Below, in pieces: positions 1 to 7,338 of a stretch of 9,793 nt of DNA (position 1 is the stretch's first letter; each line of letters begins with the position of its first letter). The DNA lies in contig JAGQXA010000872.1 of assembly GCA_020436865.1 (NCBI GenBank), positions 1-9,793 of the forward strand. Reading direction: 5' to 3'. This DNA is from Saprospiraceae bacterium. Its GTDB lineage: Bacteria; Bacteroidota; Bacteroidia; Chitinophagales; Saprospiraceae. A program made the translations under genes and the position numbers. Below the pieces are notes generated by a model. It was not told the origin of the DNA. It saw only the letters and a program-made list of their open reading frames with translations, and did no database searches.

Positions 1-126
1 ATAGGTCGTCAGTTGATCGGCACAACGGGCCAACTGACGACCCGGCCCCAGCATGGGCGGCAGGATCAACGCCAGCAGGAGCAAGATTGCCAGGGTCAAA
101 AGGGTTATGCGCCGTTTCCTGCTCAT
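1..126 (-). CDS. N-terminus of an unidentified membrane or exported protein (cut by window edge)
   Basis: An ATG (complement of 124-126) opens a leftward frame that stays open for 42 codons to the window edge. The product begins with a positively charged stretch (MSRKRR), followed by a strongly hydrophobic run at about residues 7-25 (ITLLTLAILLLLALILPPML in outline), then a more polar part containing one Cys. This is the pattern of an uncleaved membrane anchor or a signal peptide. There is no lipobox before the Cys. A good -7 box (TACATTTG, complement of 157-164) lies 30 bases upstream, which supports this start. The family cannot be recognised from 42 residues. It is divergent from rnpB. I am fairly sure it is a gene and have no view on its function. 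Confidence 0.6.
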   Translation of the reverse strand, partial: MSRKRRITLLTLAILLLLALILPPMLGPGRQLARCADQLTTY

Positions 127-156
127 GTACACTCGATTCCGATGGGGGGAATTTCC

Positions 157-184
157 CAAATGTAAGAACATTTTCCGAAAGCGA
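157..184 (-). promoter_or_regulatory. Candidate Bacteroidota-type promoter for the leftward edge gene
   Basis: On the minus strand TACATTTG (complement of 157-164) matches the Bacteroidota -7 consensus TAnnTTTG exactly. The triplet 17 bases upstream is TCG rather than TTG, so the -33 element is imperfect; it lies in the outer arm of the 67-bp palindrome. Transcription would start near 150, giving a leader of about 25 bases, similar to those predicted for porV and gldJ here. The -7 match is seen directly; promoter activity is inferred. Confidence 0.42.
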
Positions 185-246
185 TCGGAAGGCTATAGCG
201 GTCGGAACGCTTTAAGCGTTCCGACCGCTATAGCCTTCCGATCGCT
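180..246. repeat. 67-bp perfect palindrome (33-nt arms, 1-nt centre)
   Basis: Bases 180-212 are the exact reverse complement of 214-246, with a single T at 213. As RNA or single-stranded DNA this would fold into a 30+ bp hairpin. The arm is itself repetitive: 182-200 (CGATCGGAAGGCTATAGCG) and 199-218 (CGGTCGGAACGCTTTAAGCG) agree at 16 of 19 positions with one inserted base. It lies between the divergent starts of the edge gene and rnpB, so it cannot be a terminator for genes converging on it. It also lacks a flanking T-run. Its outer arms reach the expected -33 regions on both sides. Likely identities are a dispersed palindromic repeat (REP/MITE-like) or a regulatory cruciform; sequence alone does not decide. 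Confidence 0.9.
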
Positions 247-261
247 ATTTCTTTGTATCTT

Positions 262-668
262 GCCCGTTCGCCGCAGGCTACCCTATCGCGGTTCTCCGCA
301 AGGAGGAATGAGGAAAGTCCGGACAACGCAGAGCGCCACACCATCTAACGGATGGGGTTCCGGCCTTGGCCGGGATACAGCGAGTGTCACAGAAAATTAC
401 CGCCCCGGCTCTGTCGGGGTAAGGGTGAAAACGTGCGGTAAGAGCGCACGACGCTTCCGGGTAACCGGGAGGGTGGACAAACCTTGTGGGTTGAAATGCC
501 ATGTACATCCGGGTCGGCTGCCTGTGGGCGGCCGGTGGAGTTGCTCGCTCCACGACTTCTTCGGAAGGAGCCCGGAGGGGTAGGCAGATAGACCCCGTGC
601 CGTGAGGCCGGGGCTAGATAAATGATAGGGCTCGACAGAATCCGGCTTACAGGCCTGCGGCGAGCTTT
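262..668 (+). ncRNA. rnpB: RNase P RNA, bacterial class A (M1 RNA)
   Basis: This is the catalytic RNA of ribonuclease P, which removes the 5' leader of tRNA precursors. The universally conserved segments are present in order: GAGGAAAGTCCGGAC at 310-324, CACAGAA near 389-395, the AGGGTGAAA...GCGGTAAGAGCGCAC block at 422-449, AGATAAATGATAG at 616-628, and GACAGAATCCGGCTTAC at 634-650. The terminal helix P1 is formed by 268-278 pairing with 653-663 (TCGCCGCAGGC with GCCTGCGGCGA) and closes the molecule. A further hairpin, GGGGT 577-581 with ACCCC 592-596, corresponds to the GGGTAGGC segment of E. coli M1 RNA. The length of about 400 nt is usual for class A. The ends are set by P1 and the following terminator; the exact mature 5' end is uncertain by a few bases. 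Open frames across this stretch are spurious. Confidence 0.97.
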
Positions 669-670
669 TT

Positions 671-714
671 GAAAAAAAAGGGCGGCCGACTTCAGTCGGC
701 CGCCCTTTTTTTTT
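671..714. terminator. Bidirectional Rho-independent terminator between rnpB and porV
   Basis: A GC-rich stem (680-690 with 695-705) closes a TTCA tetraloop (691-694). It is preceded by eight A (672-679) and followed by nine T (706-714). Read rightward it ends rnpB just after helix P1. Read leftward the A-run becomes a U-tract, so the same hairpin ends porV, whose stop codon is at 727-729. The convergent arrangement and symmetric tracts make this a textbook two-way terminator. Confidence 0.95.
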
Positions 715-726
715 GGCGGAAAAAAA

Positions 727-1950
727 TCAATTTCCCGCGTCCTTTTCAAAGGCGCCGAAGTCGAACAGCAGCGAGAACCGCAGGGTGTTGTCGAGCGGAT
801 TGCGCTGGTTGGTCGTCGGAACGAGGTAGGAGAAGTTCAGGCCGAAGATGTTGTACTTGAGACCCAGGCCTACGGTGAAGAAGCGCCGGGCGCCCTTGGT
901 CTGATCTTCGAAATAGTAGCCGGCCCGCACGGCGAACTGCTTGTCGTACCAATACTCCAGGCCGAAGGAGAACATCAGCTCCTGTAGTTCTTCCGAGAAG
1001 CCGCCCGGCGCGTCGCCGAAGGAGCTGAAGATGCCGCCGATCGGCGATTCTTCCTTCCAGTCGGGAATGCCGTTCTGACCTGGATCGCAATCTTCGAGGC
1101 AAGGCGTCGGTACGAGGAATTTGTTGATGTCGGTCACGATGGTCAGGCTGTTGAACTCGTCGAAGTTGAGTTCCCAGGCGGCGCCGATGCCGAGGTTGGC
1201 CGGAATGAAGTCGCGTTCGTTGTTGGCGGCGTTGGTATAGGTGATCTTCGAACCGATATTGCTCAAAGCCAGGCCGACCGTCAGGTTCGACTCCATGTTC
1301 TGCATCTTCAGCGGACCGCTGTAGGTGAAGGACACGTCGGCGGCGCCGGCCGTGCCGACGGTGATCTCCTGCCCGTTGACGGTTTGCCCCGAAGCCAGGT
1401 TGGAGTAGATGAACTTGGCGCCGATGGCGGCGGCAAAGTGGTCGGACAACTTACGGGCATACGAACCTTTCAGTTCGAACTCGTTCGGCCGCCCGTTTCC
1501 AAGCGGTTCGCCGTTGATGTCGGTGAAGTTGATCTCCCCCAGAGAGAAGTAGCGAAGACCCAACCCGACTGCCTGCAGATCGCTGATCTTGTAAAAGCCG
1601 GTCAGGTAGGCGATATATACGTCGTTCAGCCCCAGTTCGCGCAGCCACGGAGTATAGGTAGCCGAAATCCCCAGGTCTTGCTCGGCAAACACCAACTTCG
1701 AGTCGTTGAAGTGCAAGGCGTTGGCGTCGGGCGAAATGGCGATGCCGGCATCGCCCAGCGCAGCCGAGCGGGCATCGGATACGATGCGCAGGAACGGCAC
1801 GGCCGTGATGATCGAGTTCGGACAGGGCGAACCGTCGGGCAATACCCACTCGCCATTCGTGTTTTTCAAACAGGTGGCGATCTGCGCCCGGACATCGATC
1901 GCTGCCAGAACCAGGAGTGCTACCAGGGCAGTTAGTAAGGAGTTTTTCAT
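727..1950 (-). CDS. porV: T9SS outer-membrane carrier protein PorV (LptO)
   Basis: PorV is an outer-membrane beta-barrel of the FadL-like superfamily. It collects CTD-bearing cargo from the T9SS translocon and brings it to the sortase PorU. The 407-residue product has a signal peptide ending near DVRAQ (about residues 1-23). The family signature follows, around residues 50-80: AVPFLRIVSDARSAALGDAG, then SPDANALHFNDSKL. The segment IFSSFGDAPGGFSEELQEL precedes the late strands, as in other PorV proteins, and the chain ends in barrel strands (VGLGLKYNIF, LRFSLLFDFGAF). I chose the ATG at 1948-1950; a TTG seven codons upstream would add residues before a complete signal peptide and lies beside the predicted transcription start. 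Odd points are four mature cysteines (27, 43, 284, 288) and a DxDxxxNGIPD element near residues 287-296. It lies 112 bases downstream of porU with its own promoter, and ends at the terminator shared with rnpB. Confidence 0.95.
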   Translation of the reverse strand: MKNSLLTALVALLVLAAIDVRAQIATCLKNTNGEWVLPDGSPCPNSIITAVPFLRIVSDARSAALGDAGIAISPDANALHFNDSKLVFAEQDLGISATYTPWLRELGLNDVYIAYLTGFYKISDLQAVGLGLRYFSLGEINFTDINGEPLGNGRPNEFELKGSYARKLSDHFAAAIGAKFIYSNLASGQTVNGQEITVGTAGAADVSFTYSGPLKMQNMESNLTVGLALSNIGSKITYTNAANNERDFIPANLGIGAAWELNFDEFNSLTIVTDINKFLVPTPCLEDCDPGQNGIPDWKEESPIGGIFSSFGDAPGGFSEELQELMFSFGLEYWYDKQFAVRAGYYFEDQTKGARRFFTVGLGLKYNIFGLNFSYLVPTTNQRNPLDNTLRFSLLFDFGAFEKDAGN

Positions 1951-1981
1951 GAGAATGAATTCAGTTAGCAAAAAGAGTTCG

Positions 1982-2009
1982 CAAATATAAGGCTTTATTC
2001 AGATTTCAA
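1982..2009 (-). promoter_or_regulatory. Bacteroidota-type promoter of porV
   Basis: On the minus strand TTG (complement of 2007-2009), 17 bases and TATATTTG (complement of 1982-1989) match the Bacteroidota sigma-A pattern of a -33 TTG and a -7 TAnnTTTG. Transcription would start near 1975, leaving about 25 bases before the ATG at 1950. The gldJ promoter has the same elements and the same 17-base spacing. PorV can therefore be made separately from PorU, in line with its need in larger amounts. Confidence 0.75.
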
Positions 2010-2035
2010 CTGCAGGAGTTCTGAACATCCCATTC

Positions 2036-2060
2036 ATCCAGTATCCAGTATCCAGCATCC
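2036..2060. repeat. Heptamer tandem repeat, about 3.6 copies of ATCCAGT
   Basis: ATCCAGT (2036-2042), ATCCAGT (2043-2049), ATCCAGC (2050-2056) and ATCC (2057-2060) form a head-to-tail 7-bp array. It ends 2 bases short of the porU stop codon, on the downstream side, and lies about 27 bases upstream of the porV -33 box. It is short and could vary by slippage. No regulatory role can be shown from the sequence. Confidence 0.8.
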
Positions 2061-2062
2061 CC

Positions 2063-5000
2063 TCACCTCAGGATCACCAACTTCTCGAATCCGCTCTCGC
2101 CTTCGAGCGACAGGGCGCCGGCATTGGCCGACCGCACCTTGACCTGATAGAGGTAGACTCCCTTGGCCAGCGGGTCGCCGTAATCGTCCTTGCCGTCCCA
2201 CTGGATGCAATTATCTAAGGATAAACGACTACCCTCTGAAAATATTCTTTCCTCAATTGTTTTTACCAGACGCCCGGAAACGGTGTATATCCGGATCAGC
2301 ACATCGACGTCCTGACCGTCCAGATTGTGCTCGAATTGGAAGCAGGTGGAGTTGATGAACGGGTTCGGATAATTGAGCACATGGTCGAGGGCTACCTCGG
2401 CCGAGGAAGCCACGACGAACTCGGTGTAGCCCTCCGCCGAGTTGTTCGCTACGTCGAAGGCCCGCACCTTCACCGTGTGTCGTCCATCGGCGAGTTCAGA
2501 CAACGGATACCGGGCTTCGCCGCGGGTATAATCATCGAGTTCGGCTTCGTAGAAGTCGTTGAGCAGGATGGTGCCCTGCGTCTGCTCGTCGAGCACGGCC
2601 GTCAGGTCGTGGCCGATGGAGTTGCCGACCACGTTAATGCCGTTATCGTCTTCGAGTTTGACCAGCAGAGTGGGGTTGTCGCTCGTGAGCCCGCCGAAGA
2701 CAAAGTCGATCGAGTTCATGAATACATCTACTTTGGGCCCTTGATCGTCGGCCAGCGCGTTGGCGTCGGTACCGCCGATGATCACGCCTTCGAAGGCGCC
2801 GCCGCCATCGATCTCGTTGCCTTCCTCCGCGTAGTAGCTGATCTTGCCGTAGCCGTAGTTGAAATTAATGTCTTTCGGCACCACGAAGGTGAACTGGAAT
2901 TTCCCTCCCTGCACGCTCGCCCGGCCCTTGAACAGGGTGTTCTTTTGCAGGGTGTAGTTGCGAACCGGCGTGTTGTCCTGTCCGAGGGTCTTGTAGGTCA
3001 CCCGCTTGTCGAAGATGGTCGGCGAGAGGGTGCCGTTGAAACCGGTCATCAATTGCCCATCCTGGCCGCGCACTTCTCCCTCCACGGTCACCTTTTGAAG
3101 AGCCCGTAGGGTATCGAGCTGGCCGGAGCCGACCTCGATGCCGTTGATCCGGGTCGTGGCGATCTCCAAATGGGGTAGAGCCAGTTGCAGACTGGGGTCG
3201 CCGAGCAGCGTGAATTTGCGCGAGTTCGAACCGCCGTTGGCCTTGTTCTTGGCTACCCGCAGGGCCTCGCCGAGTTCCTGGCCGTGGCCGTCGACCTTGG
3301 CGAAAAGGGTGTCGGCGGCTGCCCGCGTCAGCGTTTCGTTGGTACTGGCATACACGGCGCGCACGGTGGTATAGAGGCCGATGGCGCCGCCGCGCTTGTT
3401 GAGCAGCACCAACTCGCCGGCCGTGGTGAAGCCCGGATCGTCGTAGCCGGCGAAAGAGCAGGTGGCCGTAATGAAAATGGGCAGTTGGTCGAAGTTGGTC
3501 CAGCCGTTAATATCGGGGATCTGCAGGATCCGCTCCTGCGCCCAGCCTTTGGCGCCGCCGTGCCCGAGATAGGTGACCGCCAGCACGCCCTTGAACAAGT
3601 TCGTGTTGAGTGCTTCGGTGGCCGTCGGTACCCGTTCGCCGCCCGGAGTCGACACCTGGTTGAAGGCGTCGACGTAGATCTTGTCGACGTTCAGGAACGA
3701 GTACTTTTCATTGACGTCGTCGGCGATGTTGTCGGCGTCGCGGGTATGAATGCCCTGGTCTTCGTCGTCGCCGACAAAAACGACGCGGTTCCGCCAGTCG
3801 CCCAGGGTCGAGGGATTGGAGTCGTAGTTGATGATCTTGTCGACCACATCGGCGGCCTGTTCGACCGTGCGTACCGGCAGCCGGCCAATGGCGATGTCGA
3901 GGTCGTCGTTGGTGTTCAGGATCCCCTCGTCGTCGTCGAGCAGACCGAAGTAGTCGTCCGACGGGAACGAGAGGATCGGGTTCACCGAATTGCTCGTTTG
4001 GTAGGTCGTGACGAAATTATTGTTCTGCCCGTCGAGGTTCCGGTGGTCGTACGAACCATCGCCAAACAGCAGCAGAAAGCGGAAGCGATCGCTGCGTTCG
4101 TAGAGCATCTTGCAGAAATCGCGAATGGCGGTAGCGTCCTGCCCGCCGCTCGAAAACTCGTTGAACAAGCGGTCGATGCGCACCAGGGCGACCTCCATGT
4201 CGTTGTGCTGCGAGCGATGGTCGGCCAAGCGCTGCGCTTCCGCTTCGAAATCTTCGTGATAGAGAATGACCATATCCACCTCGTCGATGCCGTGCAGGTT
4301 CTGATTGGGCGCCGGGCCGATCGCTTCGGCCTGCAGGGCCGAGCCGTTTTGCCGAAAGGCGATGAAGGTCTTCAGCTGATCGGTCACGACGCCGAAATTA
4401 AAGGTCGAGCCGTTCAGGGAGCCGTCCTGCCGCTTGGGATGCAGCGGATCGGTAATGTCCCAAACGGTAATATCGTTGCCGGCATCGGCCAGTTGAAAGG
4501 TAGCGCTGGGCTGGGCCAGGGTCTCGATGTCGCGGAAGATCAGTTGCTCGCCGGTCATGCGCAACTCGCGGCGGGCGTTGATCTGTACGTAGTCGAGCCA
4601 GCCTTCGCTCGTAGCGCCCGGTACCGAGGGGTAGTCGACCGTTACGGACAGATCGTCGTCGGTGGCCGTGGCCGTTCCGTTGAGCTGCCGGAGGGAGGCG
4701 AAGGAACCGTTCGGATTGCCCAGGTTGAGGCCTTCGAAGGCGTCGCTGTTGAGCGTTTGGCCGTCGACCACGACGTTGAAGCGGGTCGTCGACTTGTCGG
4801 CGCGGGCGGCGAATTGGGCTTTGACGACAACCGGACTGTTCTTCACCAGGTTCGGGAACGAAAAGGCGCCCGGATAGGTATACGAGCGCTGGTTCTTGAA
4901 GTAATCGCCGAACCACATCATGCCCGAACCCTGACCGAGCTCGTATTCGTTGAGGAGGTTCACGCGATCGTCTTCCAGCCGGTGAAAATCGTTGAAGGTC

Positions 5001-5923
5001 GTAGTCGTATAGGCCGTATTGATCGAGGCCTGATCGGGTATCCGCAGGCCGTTCTCGCTACCGATCTTCAGAAAGTAATAACTGCGGGTGTCGTAGACAT
5101 TCGGCTGAAAATCGAATACCTGTGCGTCGCCGTTGTAGATCCACTGGCCGGGTCCCTGACCGTAGAACAAGAGGTAGTCGCCCGGGTCGAAACTCCCGTC
5201 GTCTTCGCCGGCCACCAGGATGTGATTCTCTTCGAGGTCGTCGATGCGGGTAGCGGATGCGAGTTCCGGTAACATGGCGCCTCCGTTGCCGTAGAGCTGG
5301 AAGCGGCGTGGGTCGACCCCCGCCGGATCGAGGCCGAGTTGATTGACCACGAAATCGTAGTCGAGGCGGTAAATGCCGTCGGCGGTGACCGCCAGTTTGT
5401 AGATCTGTCCGTCTTGCAGTACGGACGTATAGGTGAAATCGCCTCCCCGGTTGTTGGCGAGGCCCGCCGGTGCGGGCGTGAAGGTGATCTCCAGTTCGAA
5501 GGATACCAGCTTTTCATAGGAGCCCGTGGCCGTGCGCCGGATGGGGATGAAGCGAACGCTGCCGACATGGCGGCGGCGATCCCGGCTGACGTGCGTCTGG
5601 AATTGCAGGTCGCGATCGAGCTGAGAGTCGTCGGCGGAAGGTTCTTTGGGAAGGGGCTCGTACTGAGCCTCCAGAAGACGCACCTGCAGCTGGCCCGGAC
5701 CGTCGACCGGGAAGCGGTGATAGAAATACGGTAGGGTAGGGTGGCTCTCGTCGTAGAAGGCTCCCTCGAACCGCCAGATGGCCACGGCGGCCTGACCGTT
5801 CAGATCGGTGTGGATCACCGGTTGGTCCTCCCACTGCAGGGTTTGTCCGATCCTTGTCGGATTTCCGGCAAAAGCGGAGGTGAGGAGTGAAAACAAAACG
5901 ACTGAGGTAAGAATTGTCTTCAT
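2063..5923 (-). CDS. porU: T9SS C-terminal signal peptidase / sortase PorU
   Basis: PorU is a surface-exposed gingipain-type cysteine peptidase (C25 family). It cleaves the CTD from T9SS cargo and attaches the cargo to the cell-surface anchor, working with PorV. The 1286-residue product starts with a signal peptide (MKTILTSVVLFSLLTSAFAG). A long N-terminal beta-rich region follows. The caspase-like C25 domain spans about residues 549-912. It contains FGDGSYDH (620-627), the catalytic His788 in TYLGHGG, the catalytic Cys822 in FITATCSFAGYDDP, and the closing LLGDPSLQLALP (GDP at 908-910). The C-terminus carries a CTD-like domain from YPNPF (1185-1189) through GVYLYQVKVRS to FEKLVILR at the very end. 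Both catalytic residues are intact and the length is typical. A short AT-rich patch covers codons of about residues 1218-1239. The gene is divergent from the PorP gene and followed by porV. I found no convincing promoter upstream. Confidence 0.97.
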   Translation of the reverse strand: MKTILTSVVLFSLLTSAFAGNPTRIGQTLQWEDQPVIHTDLNGQAAVAIWRFEGAFYDESHPTLPYFYHRFPVDGPGQLQVRLLEAQYEPLPKEPSADDSQLDRDLQFQTHVSRDRRRHVGSVRFIPIRRTATGSYEKLVSFELEITFTPAPAGLANNRGGDFTYTSVLQDGQIYKLAVTADGIYRLDYDFVVNQLGLDPAGVDPRRFQLYGNGGAMLPELASATRIDDLEENHILVAGEDDGSFDPGDYLLFYGQGPGQWIYNGDAQVFDFQPNVYDTRSYYFLKIGSENGLRIPDQASINTAYTTTTFNDFHRLEDDRVNLLNEYELGQGSGMMWFGDYFKNQRSYTYPGAFSFPNLVKNSPVVVKAQFAARADKSTTRFNVVVDGQTLNSDAFEGLNLGNPNGSFASLRQLNGTATATDDDLSVTVDYPSVPGATSEGWLDYVQINARRELRMTGEQLIFRDIETLAQPSATFQLADAGNDITVWDITDPLHPKRQDGSLNGSTFNFGVVTDQLKTFIAFRQNGSALQAEAIGPAPNQNLHGIDEVDMVILYHEDFEAEAQRLADHRSQHNDMEVALVRIDRLFNEFSSGGQDATAIRDFCKMLYERSDRFRFLLLFGDGSYDHRNLDGQNNNFVTTYQTSNSVNPILSFPSDDYFGLLDDDEGILNTNDDLDIAIGRLPVRTVEQAADVVDKIINYDSNPSTLGDWRNRVVFVGDDEDQGIHTRDADNIADDVNEKYSFLNVDKIYVDAFNQVSTPGGERVPTATEALNTNLFKGVLAVTYLGHGGAKGWAQERILQIPDINGWTNFDQLPIFITATCSFAGYDDPGFTTAGELVLLNKRGGAIGLYTTVRAVYASTNETLTRAAADTLFAKVDGHGQELGEALRVAKNKANGGSNSRKFTLLGDPSLQLALPHLEIATTRINGIEVGSGQLDTLRALQKVTVEGEVRGQDGQLMTGFNGTLSPTIFDKRVTYKTLGQDNTPVRNYTLQKNTLFKGRASVQGGKFQFTFVVPKDINFNYGYGKISYYAEEGNEIDGGGAFEGVIIGGTDANALADDQGPKVDVFMNSIDFVFGGLTSDNPTLLVKLEDDNGINVVGNSIGHDLTAVLDEQTQGTILLNDFYEAELDDYTRGEARYPLSELADGRHTVKVRAFDVANNSAEGYTEFVVASSAEVALDHVLNYPNPFINSTCFQFEHNLDGQDVDVLIRIYTVSGRLVKTIEERIFSEGSRLSLDNCIQWDGKDDYGDPLAKGVYLYQVKVRSANAGALSLEGESGFEKLVILR

Positions 5924-6142
5924 AAATGAGTTTATTTGTACGCGAGGTTCTTTTCTTTACTCCTGATCGGTCGGGGCGCCCGGCTACCCGGGCAATGAGA
6001 ATCGTTATCAAAACGTTAACCCCTGGATGGTATTGTTTGCCCGTCGATCGGATTTTCAAACTGCAAGATTCCCGGCATTTCGCGTCGGAGCGCGCCGGCG
6101 GGGAAGGCAAAAATACACGGACACCCTGATAATCTTTCGTCC
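5924..6142. other. Divergent intergenic region between porU and the PorP/SprF gene
   Basis: These 219 bases separate two oppositely read T9SS genes and must hold the promoters of both, unless one is transcribed from elsewhere. What I can see is a small GC hairpin (5978-5983 with 5988-5993, loop CTAC), a TAnnTTTG match on the minus strand (complement of 6108-6115) without a TTG at the expected distance, and TATTGTTTG on the plus strand (6031-6039), which is one base too long for the consensus. Neither start has a Shine-Dalgarno sequence. There is no open frame or RNA gene that I would defend. Confidence 0.6.
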
Positions 6143-7165
6143 ATGACTCGACAATTACTCCTTTTCTTCTGCGTCCTGTGCATCTCCGGGCTGGCTCGGG
6201 GCCAGGATCCGGTCTTCTCCCAGTTCTATGCGGCTCCGGTACAGCTCAACCCGGCCCTGGCCGGCAGCACGCTCGCTCCGCGTATCGCCGTGAACTACCG
6301 CAATCAATGGCCGGAACTGAATGCCTATGTCACCTATTCGGCTTCATACGAGCAGTTCGTCGAAGAGCTCAATAGCGGCTTCGGGTTGATGTTGATGGCC
6401 GACGATCAGGGCGAGGGCCTGATCAAGACGAACTATTTCAAGGCCTCTTATAGCTACCGGCTGCGGCTGATCGAAGAATCTTTCATCAAGATCGGCGTGG
6501 AAGCCGGGTTTACGCAGGCCCGTTACGATTGGGACCGGTTCATCTTCCTCGACCAGATCGACAAGATCAACGGTCCGTACGACCCCGCCGGTACGCTCAA
6601 TCCCACCCTGGAACAACAACCCGACAACAACAATGTTTCCTACTTCGATGTGGGCGCCGGCATGGTCGCTTACTCCCGCTATTTCTACGCCGGGATCACG
6701 GTCAGACACCTGACCCGGCCGGAAGACGGACTGCTGCGTTCCAACGATGCGCTGACCGACGGATTGCCCCTGGCGTACTCCCTGCACGCCGGCACCGAAA
6801 TTACCCTGAGAGAAGGCAATAATCGCCGGGCGTCGACGTTTATATCTCCGAATGTGCTGCTGGTGAAGCAGGCCGATTTCGGACAGGTCAACGTCGGGGC
6901 CTATGGAGGGCTTGGCGCGATCTTCGTCGGGGCCTGGTACCGGCACGCCTTCAGCAACCCGGATGCAGCGATCTTTCTGCTTGGCTACCGCCAGGGGATT
7001 TTCAAGATCGGTTACAGTTACGACCTGACCATTTCCGAACTATCAGCGGCCCCCTCCGGCGGGTCGCACGAAGTATCCTTGATCCTGAACTTCGAGAACA
7101 GCGAACTGTTCCAACGGCGGCGGCGGGCCTCCCGCTATAACGACTGCTTCCAGTTGTTCCGCTGA
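6143..7165 (+). CDS. PorP/SprF family type IX secretion outer-membrane protein
   Basis: The 340-residue product belongs to the PorP/SprF family (TIGR03519/PF11751), outer-membrane barrels that work with the T9SS. PorP is required for gingipain secretion in Porphyromonas, and SprF for secretion of the adhesin SprB in Flavobacterium. Residues 1-20 form a signal peptide ending at LARGQ. The family hallmarks follow at once: DPVFSQFYAAPVQLNPALAGS (the NPALAG core at 36-41) and NYRNQWP (51-57). Alternating strands follow, including GFGLMLMADDQGEG, SYSYRL and YFDVGAGMVAYSRYFYAGI, and later GYRQGIFKIGYSYDL. The last strand (EVSLILNFE) is followed by a basic tail, QRRRRASRYNDCFQLF. Genomes often carry several paralogues, so I give no specific gene name; the position beside porU, porV and gldJ favours the core secretion copy over a cargo-specific SprF. 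Confidence 0.93.
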   Translation: MTRQLLLFFCVLCISGLARGQDPVFSQFYAAPVQLNPALAGSTLAPRIAVNYRNQWPELNAYVTYSASYEQFVEELNSGFGLMLMADDQGEGLIKTNYFKASYSYRLRLIEESFIKIGVEAGFTQARYDWDRFIFLDQIDKINGPYDPAGTLNPTLEQQPDNNNVSYFDVGAGMVAYSRYFYAGITVRHLTRPEDGLLRSNDALTDGLPLAYSLHAGTEITLREGNNRRASTFISPNVLLVKQADFGQVNVGAYGGLGAIFVGAWYRHAFSNPDAAIFLLGYRQGIFKIGYSYDLTISELSAAPSGGSHEVSLILNFENSELFQRRRRASRYNDCFQLFR

Positions 7166-7173
7166 TCGAACCG

Positions 7174-7196
7174 AACCTTCGGCCAGGCCGGAGGTT
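7174..7196 (+). terminator. Hairpin just after the PorP gene, possible weak terminator
   Basis: AACCTTCGGCC (7174-7184) and GGCCGGAGGTT (7186-7196) pair with one G-T wobble. This gives a stem of about 10 bp with a 3-base loop starting 8 bases after the stop codon. No T-run follows, so a classical Rho-independent terminator is not shown; it may instead protect the 3' end. Because gldJ has its own promoter, some termination here would make sense. Confidence 0.38.
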
Positions 7197-7246
7197 TCCA
7201 TGCTTAAACAAAAGTGATTTGGAAATTCCCAAGAGCGCTTTGAATG

Positions 7247-7262
7247 CCGGGATCGATCCCGG
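7247..7262. repeat. 16-bp perfect palindrome in the PorP-gldJ gap
   Basis: CCGGGATCGATCCCGG is an exact palindrome without a spacer. It sits about 75 bases upstream of the gldJ -33 box and has no T-run. It could be an operator for a dimeric regulator, part of an RNA structure, or chance in GC-rich DNA. The symmetry is seen directly; any function is speculative. Confidence 0.35.
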
Positions 7263-7338
7263 GCCGACAGCCGAAGTGGCAGCCAGACTGCTTTCCAAGC
7301 CAAAATGCGATTGCCCCCAACTTTAACAAAGCGTATCT

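Noticed and set aside
180..246. Palindrome as a Rho-independent terminator
   Set aside because: Both neighbouring genes are transcribed away from it, no T-run follows either arm, and the 1-nt centre is not a usual terminator loop.
278..749. Several open frames across 53-860, including 120- and 176-codon frames
   Set aside because: They overlap the RNase P RNA, its terminator and the palindrome. The conserved RNA segments explain this stretch.
3185..5272. 695-codon open frame antisense to porU
   Set aside because: It lies wholly inside porU, which has intact catalytic motifs and domains. The antisense product is low-complexity, rich in V, G, E and R, and matches no family I know. Long antisense frames are expected opposite GC-rich genes with strong codon bias.
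6031..6039. TATTGTTTG as a plus-strand promoter for the PorP gene
   Set aside because: It is one base longer than TAnnTTTG and has no TTG at the expected distance upstream.
6108..6115. TATTTTTG on the minus strand as a porU promoter
   Set aside because: The -7 form is exact, but no TTG lies near 17-20 bases upstream, and one chance match in a gap of this size is not surprising.
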